A stretch of DNA of 41,832 nt from positions 1 through 41,832 of IMG/VR virus record IMGVR_UViG_3300028388_002814. One strand, 5' to 3'. The notes beneath the pieces were generated by a model, which saw nothing but the letters and a program-made list of their open reading frames with translations, searched no databases and was not told the DNA's origin. Every line of letters begins with the position of its first letter. The first letter of the stretch is position 1. A program made the translations under genes and the position numbers. Source of the DNA: a virus. Below are positions 7,631-15,129 of the stretch, piece by piece.

Positions 7631-8602
7631 TTAAATTAAATTTTGCAATGGCTCGTACGGAGTCATGCTCTTGTACCAATTGATATCGTTTTGCATTCGG
7701 AGAAAGAAATGGAGGTTGATACGGGCCCGTCCCAAGTGGGATTGGAGGTCCTCGTAAGTGTACCCATCTCGCTCAAATTGCTTTAGGATTTCATCGGTTA
7801 TCGTGTACCCCCGTCCACCCGTCCGATCACTCACTCTCCATATGGTGAAATTGCTATTGGAAATAACACGGGTATCACTGCTAAACCCCCAGTGGGGGAA
7901 GATGACTTTTCCGTACCCTGCGAACAGCCGCCACGTGGTAGAGTCGCAGGAATGCCAAGGCAGGTCTCGGATGGACGTGATGGCGGTAACGGCGAACCCG
8001 TGCGTCCGAACCTTTACGCCATTTTTATACAGGTAGTCAAACACGGAATCCATCCATGCCTTTTTGGAGGTTTGTGACATATCGTTAGCGGGAGAAATCC
8101 CAATATAGTCTGTCAGCTCTAACATCTTGTCTAACCACTTCCAATCCTCCCCTTGGTGGAATACGTGTATGGGAGTGATACCGTTGGACAGCATGATTTT
8201 CAAATTCTTCAACCCTTCCGCGGCTGCCTTGTTTATGATCTCCTTATTCTGCTGTTTGACTTCGGGGTCACGCAAGGCATTAAGCAAGTCTTTGGTTTCT
8301 CCTTTCTTACCGGGGATCACGTCCAAGTTTACCACATGAACTTCCTTGTTAGCTTCCGCAGACATTTCGATGATCTCGTGGGCCTGTTTGATGTAGGCAT
8401 CCAAATCAATCACGTCCCCTTTGTTCCAAGCGGAGAACGCCCCGGAGTCCAAGATTATTTCTCCCGGCTCCGTGGGGTTCATTTGTAACCAACGTTTGAT
8501 CTGGGAGGGGTAGGCATGAGAAACCAGTCGGCACTTAACCAACGGGGCATCTTCCTCGGGTGCCGCCCACCTCCCTGCGAAGTATAGCTTAATTGGCTCC
8601 AT
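7631..8602 (-). CDS. dpdA: DpdA-like 7-deazaguanine DNA transglycosylase
   Basis: A phage relative of tRNA-guanine transglycosylase that exchanges guanine in DNA for a 7-deazaguanine base. The catalytic region ILDSGAFSAWNKGD (about residue 50) matches the DSGAF signature. HVVNLDVIPG, GISPANDMSQ and SCDSTTWRLFAGYG are the other barrel motifs, including the second conserved Asp. Length 323 aa is typical for phage DpdA. It overlaps the QueF stop by 14 bases and lies in one unit with queF, folE and queC, so preQ1 is the expected donor base. Sequence specificity cannot be read from this window. Confidence 0.9.
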   Translation of the reverse strand: MEPIKLYFAGRWAAPEEDAPLVKCRLVSHAYPSQIKRWLQMNPTEPGEIILDSGAFSAWNKGDVIDLDAYIKQAHEIIEMSAEANKEVHVVNLDVIPGKKGETKDLLNALRDPEVKQQNKEIINKAAAEGLKNLKIMLSNGITPIHVFHQGEDWKWLDKMLELTDYIGISPANDMSQTSKKAWMDSVFDYLYKNGVKVRTHGFAVTAITSIRDLPWHSCDSTTWRLFAGYGKVIFPHWGFSSDTRVISNSNFTIWRVSDRTGGRGYTITDEILKQFERDGYTYEDLQSHLGRARINLHFFLRMQNDINWYKSMTPYEPLQNLI

Positions 8603-9056
8603 CGCCCTCGTTGTTTTGGAGGTATTTTCTGTTGTCGTACTCCGCGGTGATGTTAATCAGTGTACCCCCGCGGGCATTGAACTCTCCGATCACTTCCATC
8701 CACCTTGGCTTGGCGACAGAAACGCAATGCTCAAGCACGTTGTTGGTGATGGTTTCCATGAAAGATCCGTGCTGCCGGTAGGCAAGGAAATAGAGCTTCA
8801 AGGACTTGGTTTCAATACAGAGTTCATCGGGTATATACCGAACGGTCATTTTGGCGAAATCCGGTTGCCCTGTCTTTGGGCAAAGACTGCTGAATTCCAA
8901 AAAGACAAACTCAGTCACATAGTCTCTATGGGGGAACTGATTGGGGAACGTCTCAAGCAATTCAGCCGTGGGTTCCGTGTACTTGTATTTGGTTTTGGCG
9001 GATCCAAGTTCCGTCAGTTGATCGGTATTATCTACTTTCAAATTTTCGTTTGACAT
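8589..9056 (-). CDS. queF: NADPH-dependent preQ0 reductase (QueF)
   Basis: Reduces 7-cyano-7-deazaguanine (preQ0) to 7-aminomethyl-7-deazaguanine (preQ1). The active-site motif SSLCPKTGQPDFA carries the catalytic Cys and Asp. YFLAYRQHGSFMETITN is the family's second signature. At 155 aa this is the short, unimodular form. Its presence indicates that the phage makes preQ1 rather than stopping at preQ0. It overlaps dpdA, which supports direct use of preQ1 for DNA modification. Confidence 0.95.
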   Translation of the reverse strand: MSNENLKVDNTDQLTELGSAKTKYKYTEPTAELLETFPNQFPHRDYVTEFVFLEFSSLCPKTGQPDFAKMTVRYIPDELCIETKSLKLYFLAYRQHGSFMETITNNVLEHCVSVAKPRWMEVIGEFNARGGTLINITAEYDNRKYLQNNEGDGAN

Positions 9057-9082
9057 GGTGAGTTTATGTGTTGGTTTTAAAG

Positions 9083-9550
9083 TTAGGTACCCTCAATCCA
9101 AGGGTGCTTTTTTTCTAAAGATAGTTGGCGTCTTTTGTAGAACGTGGAGACAAACCTTTCCTCCTCCTCAGGCATTTCGTAATTCCCCGGAGTTCCACGT
9201 CGCTTTTCAACCCTATAAGAGTTCAGACATCGTCGTTTGTCTCTTTTGTAATCTATAGGGCGAATCTGCCAGTACCCATTGTTGGTCCTTTCCAAAAATC
9301 CTCCCTTCCACGCACATACTCGCAGAACCATAAGGACTCTGTTTCGCAGTGCTTTATAGGAAACGCCTTCCACCTCCTCGGGGTATTCCTCTTGGTACAT
9401 TTGAACGAGGGTGTTTGCATCATCCCCACGGGAGTGGGAAGTGCTGATGAATTTGCGCTCCCAAAACATCGTCCGTTGGGGCGTTTTTTGGTTGAGTAGT
9501 TCTACAAGGTGATCGAAATGCTTGCTTGGGATTGATTGGTTTGTTCCCAT
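9083..9550 (-). CDS. Hypothetical basic protein within the 7-deazaguanine operon
   Basis: A 155-aa protein from ATG 9550, 4 bases after the folE stop; a TTG at 9568 would overlap folE and is less likely. It is rich in Arg/Lys and aromatics. The central stretch SYKALRNRVLMVLRVCAWKGGFLERTN may be a winged helix, followed by RPIDYKRDKRRC. No family recognised. The position between folE and queF makes a role in DNA modification, or in protecting the modified DNA, possible, but nothing in the sequence proves it. Confidence 0.65.
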   Translation of the reverse strand: MGTNQSIPSKHFDHLVELLNQKTPQRTMFWERKFISTSHSRGDDANTLVQMYQEEYPEEVEGVSYKALRNRVLMVLRVCAWKGGFLERTNNGYWQIRPIDYKRDKRRCLNSYRVEKRRGTPGNYEMPEEEERFVSTFYKRRQLSLEKKHPWIEGT

Positions 9551-9554
9551 GGTA

Positions 9555-10121
9555 TTATTTCCTATCAATTAAGGCGAAAAGTTCCTGCCGTGCCGTGGCG
9601 TCCTCGTACAAGACACCTTTGACACTGGAGGTGGTCATTACGGAATTTTGCTTGCCTACACCACGGGCGCACATGCACATGTGACGGGCTTCAATAACAC
9701 AAGCAGCCCCCTTGGCATTTAGGTGGTCCATAAGGGCTGAGGTTACCTCCTCTCCAATCCGTTCTTGGATCTGTAGGCGGCGGGCATAAATGTCAAGCAG
9801 TCGTGCCAGCTTTGAAATTCCTATCACCTTTCCATCGGGTATGTAGGCCACGTGTGCCTTCCCGTAGAAAGGGAGCATGTGATGCTCACAGGTACTATAC
9901 ATTTCAATATCTCGAAGGAGAATGATTTGGTCATACGACCCTGCCTCGAAAACAGTCAAAACGTCCTCGGGCTTTTGGTTGTATCCTGCGAACAATTCCC
10001 TCCAAGACTTCACCACCCGCTTGGGCGTATCTTGGAGTCCTTCCCGCTCGGGGTCTTCCCCGATTTCATAAAGGATTTGTTTGATTAAGGCTTCACGTCC
10101 GTCTCTCATATTCTGCATCAT
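9555..10121 (-). CDS. folE: GTP cyclohydrolase I
   Basis: Opens GTP to 7,8-dihydroneopterin triphosphate, the first step to preQ0. Zinc and active-site motifs are [39 protein letters not shown] and [12 protein letters not shown]. The start is ATG 10121 ([12 protein letters not shown]), whose ATGA overlaps the queC stop. A longer upstream frame is only read-back into queC. Predicted length is 188 aa, normal for the bacterial enzyme. Confidence 0.96.
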   Translation of the reverse strand: MMQNMRDGREALIKQILYEIGEDPEREGLQDTPKRVVKSWRELFAGYNQKPEDVLTVFEAGSYDQIILLRDIEMYSTCEHHMLPFYGKAHVAYIPDGKVIGISKLARLLDIYARRLQIQERIGEEVTSALMDHLNAKGAACVIEARHMCMCARGVGKQNSVMTTSSVKGVLYEDATARQELFALIDRK

Positions 10122-10798
10122 ATCCATCCTTTGGCTTTGGCTTCCTCGTACCCTTTGGCACGGATAACGCTTGCGGGATTGTCTAGGCGTCCATAGCCCC
10201 AATCGTGCTTTTCATCTCGGTTGCCGTTGTAGTCCGTATGGGACAGCTCAACAACCACGTCTACGCAATTGAGTTCTTTGGCTAGACGCCACGTCTCGGC
10301 TTTGGTTAACCACATTAGGGGCGTCCAAATTTCAAGCCTGTCATCGTCCAATCCCAACGCCAGTGCAGTCCGCATTGCTTGGACGAAATTATTTCGGCAA
10401 TCTGGATAGCCGGAATAGTCCGTTTGGCATACGCCTGTCACCAAATGATGGATATCATTTTCACGGGCAAAAGAAGCGGCAATGGTAAGGAAAAGAATGT
10501 TCCGTCCCGCCGTAAAACTTGCCGGCAGATCCTCATCCAAATGGGATTCCGCAGACACGTCTTGCTCGTGGTTTACAAGGGCACCTCCAGTAAGGAGTCC
10601 TTGCACATTAAATACCTTAAATGGTACGCTTGCCCTGTCGGCTATTTTGGCTGCTTGCTCCAGTTCAACTTTGTGCTTTTGTCCGTAGTCAAAGCCTATG
10701 GCAATCACGTGATTGAATTGCGACAGAGCCCAGTGCAAACAAGTGGTGGAATCTTGCCCTCCAGAAAAGAGTACAAGAGCGGTTTCATCGGTTTTCAT
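10118..10798 (-). CDS. queC: 7-cyano-7-deazaguanine synthase (QueC), zinc site lost
   Basis: ATP-dependent conversion of carboxydeazaguanine to preQ0. The PP-loop SGGQDSTTC is intact (residues 12-20), as are [40 protein letters not shown] and the segment [12 protein letters not shown]. In most QueC proteins four cysteines near the C-terminus bind zinc (TCYNG, then CGxCxxC). Here the region reads SHTDYNG, then [17 protein letters not shown], with no cysteine. This is a real family oddity if the sequence is correct. The gene starts 9 bases after the last unit of a 32-bp repeat array. Confidence 0.94.
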   Translation of the reverse strand: MKTDETALVLFSGGQDSTTCLHWALSQFNHVIAIGFDYGQKHKVELEQAAKIADRASVPFKVFNVQGLLTGGALVNHEQDVSAESHLDEDLPASFTAGRNILFLTIAASFARENDIHHLVTGVCQTDYSGYPDCRNNFVQAMRTALALGLDDDRLEIWTPLMWLTKAETWRLAKELNCVDVVVELSHTDYNGNRDEKHDWGYGRLDNPASVIRAKGYEEAKAKGWI

Positions 10799-10807
10799 AT
10801 GAAATAT

Positions 10808-10925
10808 TTATTTAGGTGTTATTCTTGTGATTTCTTTAGAAATTAAAGCCAAATTCGTGACGAATCCTTACTTTCTTAGGCGGTATTCGTCACGAAACTT
10901 AACTTTTTTAGGCAATTCGAGGGTG
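10808..10925 (-). repeat. 32-bp-period repeat array upstream of queC
   Basis: TATTC or AATTC cores at 10820, 10852 and 10884 are exactly 32 bp apart, and a fourth at 10914 is offset by 30. The unit at 10878 reads TTAGGCGGTATTCGTCACGA and includes the palindrome TTCGTCACGAA. The unit nearest the gene ends CCTAAATAA (minus strand) 9 bases before the queC ATG. Same motif and orientation relative to the gene as the arrays at 2986-3212 and 35495-35583. Confidence 0.85.
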
Positions 10926-10929
10926 CGAA

Positions 10930-11152
10930 TTATTTAAAGGTTAGTCCTCCTTCCTCTGTCTCTACAACCAACCGGTCAAATCTGTTGTATTTGGGGTTCT
11001 TGCTGTCCGTCAAAAGAACAGTGATTGTGGACTTGGCAAGGTCGACGTGGCCCATAGCCATTTCCACTAATTCTTTTTGACTGTAGGTCCCTTCCTCAAG
11101 GAGGGGTGTGAGGAACTCACGTACCTGTTGCGACTTGGATACGCGTTTACGG
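10930..11152 (-). pseudogene. Out-of-frame C-terminal winged-helix-like domain
   Basis: In the -1 frame relative to the acidic-protein gene an open frame ends at TAA 10930. It encodes a coherent domain with segments QQVREFLTPLLEEGTYSQKE, LAKSTITVLLTDSKNPKYN and LVVETEEGGLTFK. This looks like the wHTH-type C-terminal domain seen at the end of some phage Lys/Glu-rich proteins. It has no good start codon of its own. Adding one base to the C3 run at 11151-11153 (minus strand) would join it to the upstream protein as EAKPRKRVSKSQQ. It is thus either a frameshifted C-terminus (mutation or sequencing error) or a product of -1 frameshifting. Confidence 0.55.
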
Positions 11153-11714
11153 GCTTGGCTTCTACCGCCTCTTCCGGCTCCTCTTTCTTTTTCTTTTTCG
11201 CCTCTTTTTTCGGCTTGCTCTTTTTGGGTTCCTTTTTGGGTTCGGGTGCGGGTTCCTCTTCCTTGACCCCTGCCACGCTTAGCATGGCATCTCGAAGGTC
11301 AGAATAGGCTCCGTGTTTCGCGACGTTGACGTCCCAAAAATAATCCTCGTATTCTTCAGTCAAGGTAACAAGTTCTCGGCGGTTTGAGCAACCCTCGATA
11401 AGGGCAACCATTTCCTCGTCAGATACTTCCTCTTCCTCGGAGGCTTCCTCCTCTTCCACTTCCTCCTCAAGGATCTCTGCCTCTTCCACTTCCTCCTCCT
11501 CAGCTTCGGCATTCATAAGCCTTTCCAAAACGGAAGCAGTGTCATCCGTGAACTCATCATCGGCAGTAATCAGCCCAAGAGCTTCAGTCAACTTTGCCTC
11601 CAGTTCATCAATGGTTGTCTTTGTGGTTGCGATTGCCGGTTCCAATCCCAGCGTCTTGTTCAACTCTTTGGCGGCTGCCACTAAAAGTTGTTTAGGTGTC
11701 TTTTGCTTTGCCAT
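11067..11714 (-). CDS. Acidic/lysine-rich protein, probably frameshifted near its C-terminus
   Basis: A 215-aa protein from ATG 11714 (MAKQKTPKQLL). The upstream TTG at 11762 lies inside the promoter and is rejected. Layout: an N-terminal helical domain (residues 1-75), a Glu-rich linker, a second small domain (SDEEMVALIEGCSNRRELV to RDAMLSVAGV), then a Lys/Pro/Glu tail. The visible C-terminus YPSRNRYVSSSHPSLRKG looks unnatural, while the -1 frame gives a folded-looking domain (see 10930-11152). Function unknown; perhaps a DNA-associated protein. It has its own promoter at 11754-11783. Confidence 0.7.
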   Translation of the reverse strand: MAKQKTPKQLLVAAAKELNKTLGLEPAIATTKTTIDELEAKLTEALGLITADDEFTDDTASVLERLMNAEAEEEEVEEAEILEEEVEEEEASEEEEVSDEEMVALIEGCSNRRELVTLTEEYEDYFWDVNVAKHGAYSDLRDAMLSVAGVKEEEPAPEPKKEPKKSKPKKEAKKKKKEEPEEAVEAKPVNAYPSRNRYVSSSHPSLRKGPTVKKN

Positions 11715-11753
11715 AATAGTATTATTTGGTGATGGTTGTCTATTGGTATCTGT

Positions 11754-11783
11754 ATTATACAACAGGTACCAAGTCCTTTGAAA
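11754..11783 (-). promoter_or_regulatory. Promoter, TTTCAA-N18-TATAAT
   Basis: Minus-strand TATAAT (11759 to 11754) follows TTTCAA (11783 to 11778) with an 18-base spacer. It lies just after the queE stop codon and about 40 bases before the ATG at 11714. The spacer end reads CTGTTG next to TATAAT, as in the promoter at 3256. Confidence 0.6.
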
Positions 11784-11789
11784 TCTTTG

Positions 11790-12560
11790 TTAGACCCCCG
11801 TCGTTTGATTCCAAAGATTTATTTGTAAACGGCTGCTGAACTGAAAGCCAAATTCCTTGCACAGTTCCGCAACCAAAGGCCCGTTCCTCTCAAATTCCTC
11901 ACGGGTACTGCACCCGGGCATCAAGTACACTTTAGGAATAGAAATGCTAAAGGGGTCAATGTAGTCTCGGAACATTTCTTCCACATCGTCCTCGTGGGTT
12001 ATCACGAACTTGAAAATGGATTGCCCCAAATGAGACAGGGCGGCAAGTTGTGTGAGGGGTTCGTCTTTGATGCGACGTCGTTCGGGCATTCCGGAATTGG
12101 CGAGTTTTGGAGACACGTTGAACTGATCGATAAGACCCGTGAAATTATTCTCCAATTCTACAGTTCCATTCGTCTCAACCTCAATACGGATATGGGGGTT
12201 ACCTGCTTGGCTTTGCCCCTGCCTGCGAAGTATGTTAATGAACGGGATCAATTGGGATTGTTGCATAAGGGGCTCGCCTCCTGTGATTACCAGCTGACTG
12301 CCTCCATGAAATTCCCCATAGTAATTGTCCACAACGTCCATTGCATAGGATTGGGGATCGTACCCGTCTCCTTTCAGCCAAACTTCAATGGTATCACATC
12401 GCCACGTGGCCCCATCGTGCAGTTCCTTATCCCGTTCCGTACCGTTACCTCCGCACATGAGATTGCACCCTTGGAGCCGGAGGAAGACCGATGGTTTCCC
12501 CATGGTGTTTCCTTCTCCTTGCACACTGTGAAAAATCTCGCTAACTCGTAATTTCTTCAC
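11790..12560 (-). CDS. queE: 7-carboxy-7-deazaguanine synthase (QueE)
   Basis: Radical SAM enzyme that turns 6-carboxytetrahydropterin into 7-carboxy-7-deazaguanine. The N-terminus EIFHSVQGEGNTMGKPSVF is characteristic. The cluster region is an expanded variant, GCNLMCGGNGTERD followed by TWRCDT, rather than compact CxxxCxxC. ITGGEPLMQQ (SAM contact) and EVETNGT are also present. Length 256 aa. It follows queD with a one-base gap, so the two are co-translated. Confidence 0.95.
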   Translation of the reverse strand: MKKLRVSEIFHSVQGEGNTMGKPSVFLRLQGCNLMCGGNGTERDKELHDGATWRCDTIEVWLKGDGYDPQSYAMDVVDNYYGEFHGGSQLVITGGEPLMQQSQLIPFINILRRQGQSQAGNPHIRIEVETNGTVELENNFTGLIDQFNVSPKLANSGMPERRRIKDEPLTQLAALSHLGQSIFKFVITHEDDVEEMFRDYIDPFSISIPKVYLMPGCSTREEFERNGPLVAELCKEFGFQFSSRLQINLWNQTTGV

Positions 12561-12561
12561 T

Positions 12562-13005
12562 TCAGTTGCCTCCGTGGTATGTGGATTTATTCTTATAATC
12601 CTCGTGGACTGTGACAGAGACTACACGGACTCTCGTTCCTTCCGATTCCGCGATCCTTGTAACCAGTTCTCTGTACACCATTTCCGCAAGCCCCTCACAA
12701 GAGCAACTTGAAACGAGTACAATGTCTGCCAATCCCTCATCCCGCAATTTCAACAGCCGTGAGGCTTCCGGGTCACTGTGATTGATTAAACAGGTGTGAT
12801 CGAACATAGCTGTCAGCCATTCTTTAAACTCTTTGAACTTTCCGAAATCGTAAACGAAGCCGCACTCATCAAGCTCGTCAGCCTCCAGTGTTACCTCGAA
12901 ATCCCAGTTGTGCCCGTGGATTAAAGAACAGTGGCCCTCATGCTCGGGTTGGCGGTGTGCAAAGGGGTATCCTTTGAATATTTTGGTTATCGTATATGGT
13001 GCCAT
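12562..13005 (-). CDS. queD: 6-carboxytetrahydropterin synthase (QueD)
   Basis: Converts dihydroneopterin triphosphate to 6-carboxytetrahydropterin. Zinc ligands appear as FAHRQ near residue 16 and HGHNW near residue 30, with a catalytic Cys in GHCSLIHGH. FVYDFGKFK and MFDHTCLIN are family motifs, and the C-terminal Glu is in VTVHEDYKNKSTY. Length 147 aa. It is first in a queD-queE transcript driven from the promoter at 13094-13123. Confidence 0.94.
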   Translation of the reverse strand: MAPYTITKIFKGYPFAHRQPEHEGHCSLIHGHNWDFEVTLEADELDECGFVYDFGKFKEFKEWLTAMFDHTCLINHSDPEASRLLKLRDEGLADIVLVSSCSCEGLAEMVYRELVTRIAESEGTRVRVVSVTVHEDYKNKSTYHGGN

Positions 13006-13093
13006 AATTGGTGTATTGGTTTAAGTGAATATAATTGTGAGAATGTAGGGAATAGCCTCCTAAAATGAAAACAACAGAAGGCGAATTTAATGT

Positions 13094-13123
13094 ATTATAC
13101 AAGGCTCTGGTATGGCCTTGAAA
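13094..13123 (-). promoter_or_regulatory. Promoter, TTTCAA-N18-TATAAT
   Basis: Minus-strand TATAAT (13099 to 13094) follows TTTCAA (13123 to 13118) with an 18-base spacer. It sits in the 121-bp gap between the helicase stop and queD, so it would drive queD-queE. The surrounding bases (CCTTG before TATAAT) resemble the promoters at 3256 and 11754. Confidence 0.6.
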
Positions 13124-13126
13124 TTT

Positions 13127-14692
13127 TTACCAATAACTTGTTAGGATCGGTTGCCCCCGTTTAAGGTTTTGGAGGACGTGAACAACCCTATTGGGATTGC
13201 TCGCCCCCTCCCGCACCACAAGCTGATTGAGCCTCATAATTCCTACGTCTTTTTCCTTGCCCATAGGGTCTTGGTTGAGTCCAAACATGGCGGTGACGTG
13301 TGCATATTTTCGTTTGTCTTCACTGAAGTTGGACAGCCGTAGCAGTCCCATCTCATAGCTTTTGGCGTCTGCCTGTGTAGCCGTAACGACAAGGGCGTGA
13401 AACTCCTCAGACAAACTACGAAGCCCCTTCCAAATTTTATCTTGTTTATGGCGAAATTCGCTGGTGGGGTCGTCCAACAGGTCGGCATAGTCTATGACGA
13501 TGAGATCGGGCACGAAACCCTTCCGATACCATGCCTCCAAAATGCCTTTCATTTTTGGAATCGTCAACGTGTTATTGGGATGGGTGGACAGCATGAAAGA
13601 GCGTTTATTGTTCACGAAATATTCCTCAAATAATCGCATGGCTTCATTCTTCTGCAGAGGCGCTCCTACATCTACTTTTTGGATCCACGCACACCCCCAC
13701 GGCTTGGACTGATATTCTAGGCAGTTATGGCAGGGTCTGTACTTGGGGTTCTCCTTGTGTAGTTCTATGAGCTGTTCTTTGGTTAGCCCCTCCCGTGCCA
13801 CTTCCTCCTCGTAGGGGGCCTCCTCCCCCTCCAGTCCAAGTTGTCTTTCTCGGATTTTGAGGTTGCATGTATCCGCTTGGTTTTTGATGCAGTCCTTTAC
13901 AGGCTCCCACATTTTGCCCGCATAATGCTCCAAGTCCGATTTCTTAGCAAGTTGTATGCCAAGCCTGCGAAGTTGTTGGGCCTCGCTCATATCTCCTGCT
14001 TGGAAGAAGGCAACGTTCAATCGCTGGCGTACTGCCCGCCTAGCCATATCCAACATGAAGTAACTCTTCCCCCTCTTTTCCGGCGCCAAAAACGAGACGA
14101 AAGAATCCCGTGTTAAGAACTCGTTTAAGAATTCCCCAACCGCCCCCGGATATTCCAAAAGCGGATCCTTGTGGGTGCCAAACGCATGCTCCACACGTTT
14201 CAGTGATTGGGGATCACTGAGGAGGATTTCCGAGGTGGTACTATGTACCACGGGAGCATAGGATTGTGCCAGCCGTTCTGCCTGCTCAATTTCTCCCCCA
14301 TCCCGCAAGGTTTGAATTTGCTGTTGCCACAGCTCTAAATTCCGTTCGGAGAAGTATTTCTTTGTTCGGTCAAGCAGGTATTGAACGTTGAACTTTTTTG
14401 CCCGTTCGTACTCTTGGGAAAGGTCGGGCAGAATATCCTCCTCCAGTTCCTCGGCAACGTCCTCGGGCAGACGGCCCTTCCGCAGTTCCTCAAAGTAAAT
14501 GGCTTCCACGTCTGGGCCGGGGGCTTTTTGGTAGGTGTCATAATAGTCTAAACACCACCCCGCGACTATCCGGGCGAACTCTGTTTGGAGAAATTGTATG
14601 TCAAACACCTCCCGGATTTCGTGGAGGTATTCAGTGGAGGTAATGAGGCCGATCAGTATGTGTCGTTCTACCGGAGTTTTCTTATTCGCCAT
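13127..14692 (-). CDS. DnaB-like replicative helicase
   Basis: RecA-fold hexameric helicase for fork unwinding. An N-terminal helical domain (residues 1-160) is followed by an ATPase domain. Walker A is atypical (LAPEKRGKSYF, about residue 203) but has the G-K-S core. Walker B is LIVIDYADLL. A late motif includes VREGASNP and the C-terminal VLQNLKRG. An insertion of about 80 residues after Walker A carries cysteines (DTCNLKIRE, RPCHNCLEYQSKPWGCAW) and may bind zinc. The partner loader is at 15130-15744. Confidence 0.88.
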   Translation of the reverse strand: MANKKTPVERHILIGLITSTEYLHEIREVFDIQFLQTEFARIVAGWCLDYYDTYQKAPGPDVEAIYFEELRKGRLPEDVAEELEEDILPDLSQEYERAKKFNVQYLLDRTKKYFSERNLELWQQQIQTLRDGGEIEQAERLAQSYAPVVHSTTSEILLSDPQSLKRVEHAFGTHKDPLLEYPGAVGEFLNEFLTRDSFVSFLAPEKRGKSYFMLDMARRAVRQRLNVAFFQAGDMSEAQQLRRLGIQLAKKSDLEHYAGKMWEPVKDCIKNQADTCNLKIRERQLGLEGEEAPYEEEVAREGLTKEQLIELHKENPKYRPCHNCLEYQSKPWGCAWIQKVDVGAPLQKNEAMRLFEEYFVNNKRSFMLSTHPNNTLTIPKMKGILEAWYRKGFVPDLIVIDYADLLDDPTSEFRHKQDKIWKGLRSLSEEFHALVVTATQADAKSYEMGLLRLSNFSEDKRKYAHVTAMFGLNQDPMGKEKDVGIMRLNQLVVREGASNPNRVVHVLQNLKRGQPILTSYW

Positions 14693-15020
14693 GCTTGTAT
14701 GCGTTCTCCTCTATTTGGTGAAAAACTTGGTATTCCTGACGGGCTTGCGGGGAAGCCGCGATGTCTTTGAGTTTTTGAATGAGCGCTTTGATAGCCGCAT
14801 AAGGCGTGGGGTGGTTAAAGCCGCTCCGGATGGTCCCTTCCAGCCCGTCAAAGTTAAAGGAAATTTCTAAGGAGGAAGACCAGGTTTTATCTGAACTGCA
14901 ATGCAAATTCGGGCGGCCGTATTTAGACAGCTCAATCATCAAACTGTTTAGGTAGGAGTCATTCACCTTGGCGTAGTATTCCGCGCGGTTGTCTATCGTC
15001 TTTGACACGGGGTTTTTCAT
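14682..15020 (-). CDS. Hypothetical protein (112 aa) between helicase and loader
   Basis: A 112-residue protein overlapping the helicase start by 11 bases. It mixes helices with the segment SLEISFNFDGLEGTIRSGF, then PTPYAAIKALIQKLKDIAAS. The alternating hydrophobic strands and C-terminal helix suggest a small globular fold. No family recognised. Its tight position in the replication block suggests an accessory role. Confidence 0.65.
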   Translation of the reverse strand: MKNPVSKTIDNRAEYYAKVNDSYLNSLMIELSKYGRPNLHCSSDKTWSSSLEISFNFDGLEGTIRSGFNHPTPYAAIKALIQKLKDIAASPQARQEYQVFHQIEENAYKHGE

Positions 15021-15112
15021 TGGTGGTAAATTTTGGGTTTATCGTGTTCACATACCTTCCTGGTATGATTTGTCCTGTTTTGTACGAGATACTGAGAGAT
15101 CCAAAATCTCAC
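15017..15112 (-). CDS. Possible small hydrophobic protein in the gap after the loader gene
   Basis: In the 109-base gap between two replication genes there is a frame ending in a TGA that overlaps the next ATG (ATGA). Read from GTG 15112 it gives 31 residues beginning VRFWISQYLVQNRTN. The same frame is open further upstream into the loader gene, where a hydrophobic stretch VAIVLLAVRFWISQYLV could form a membrane helix (TTG start at 15172). Weak evidence only. Confidence 0.25.
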   Translation of the reverse strand: MRFWISQYLVQNRTNHTRKVCEHDKPKIYHQ

Positions 15113-15129
15113 AGCGAGAAGTACTATTG

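Noticed and set aside
9551-9568. TTG start of the 9083-9550 gene at 9568
   Set aside because: It would overlap folE; the ATG at 9550, 4 bases after the folE stop, is simpler.
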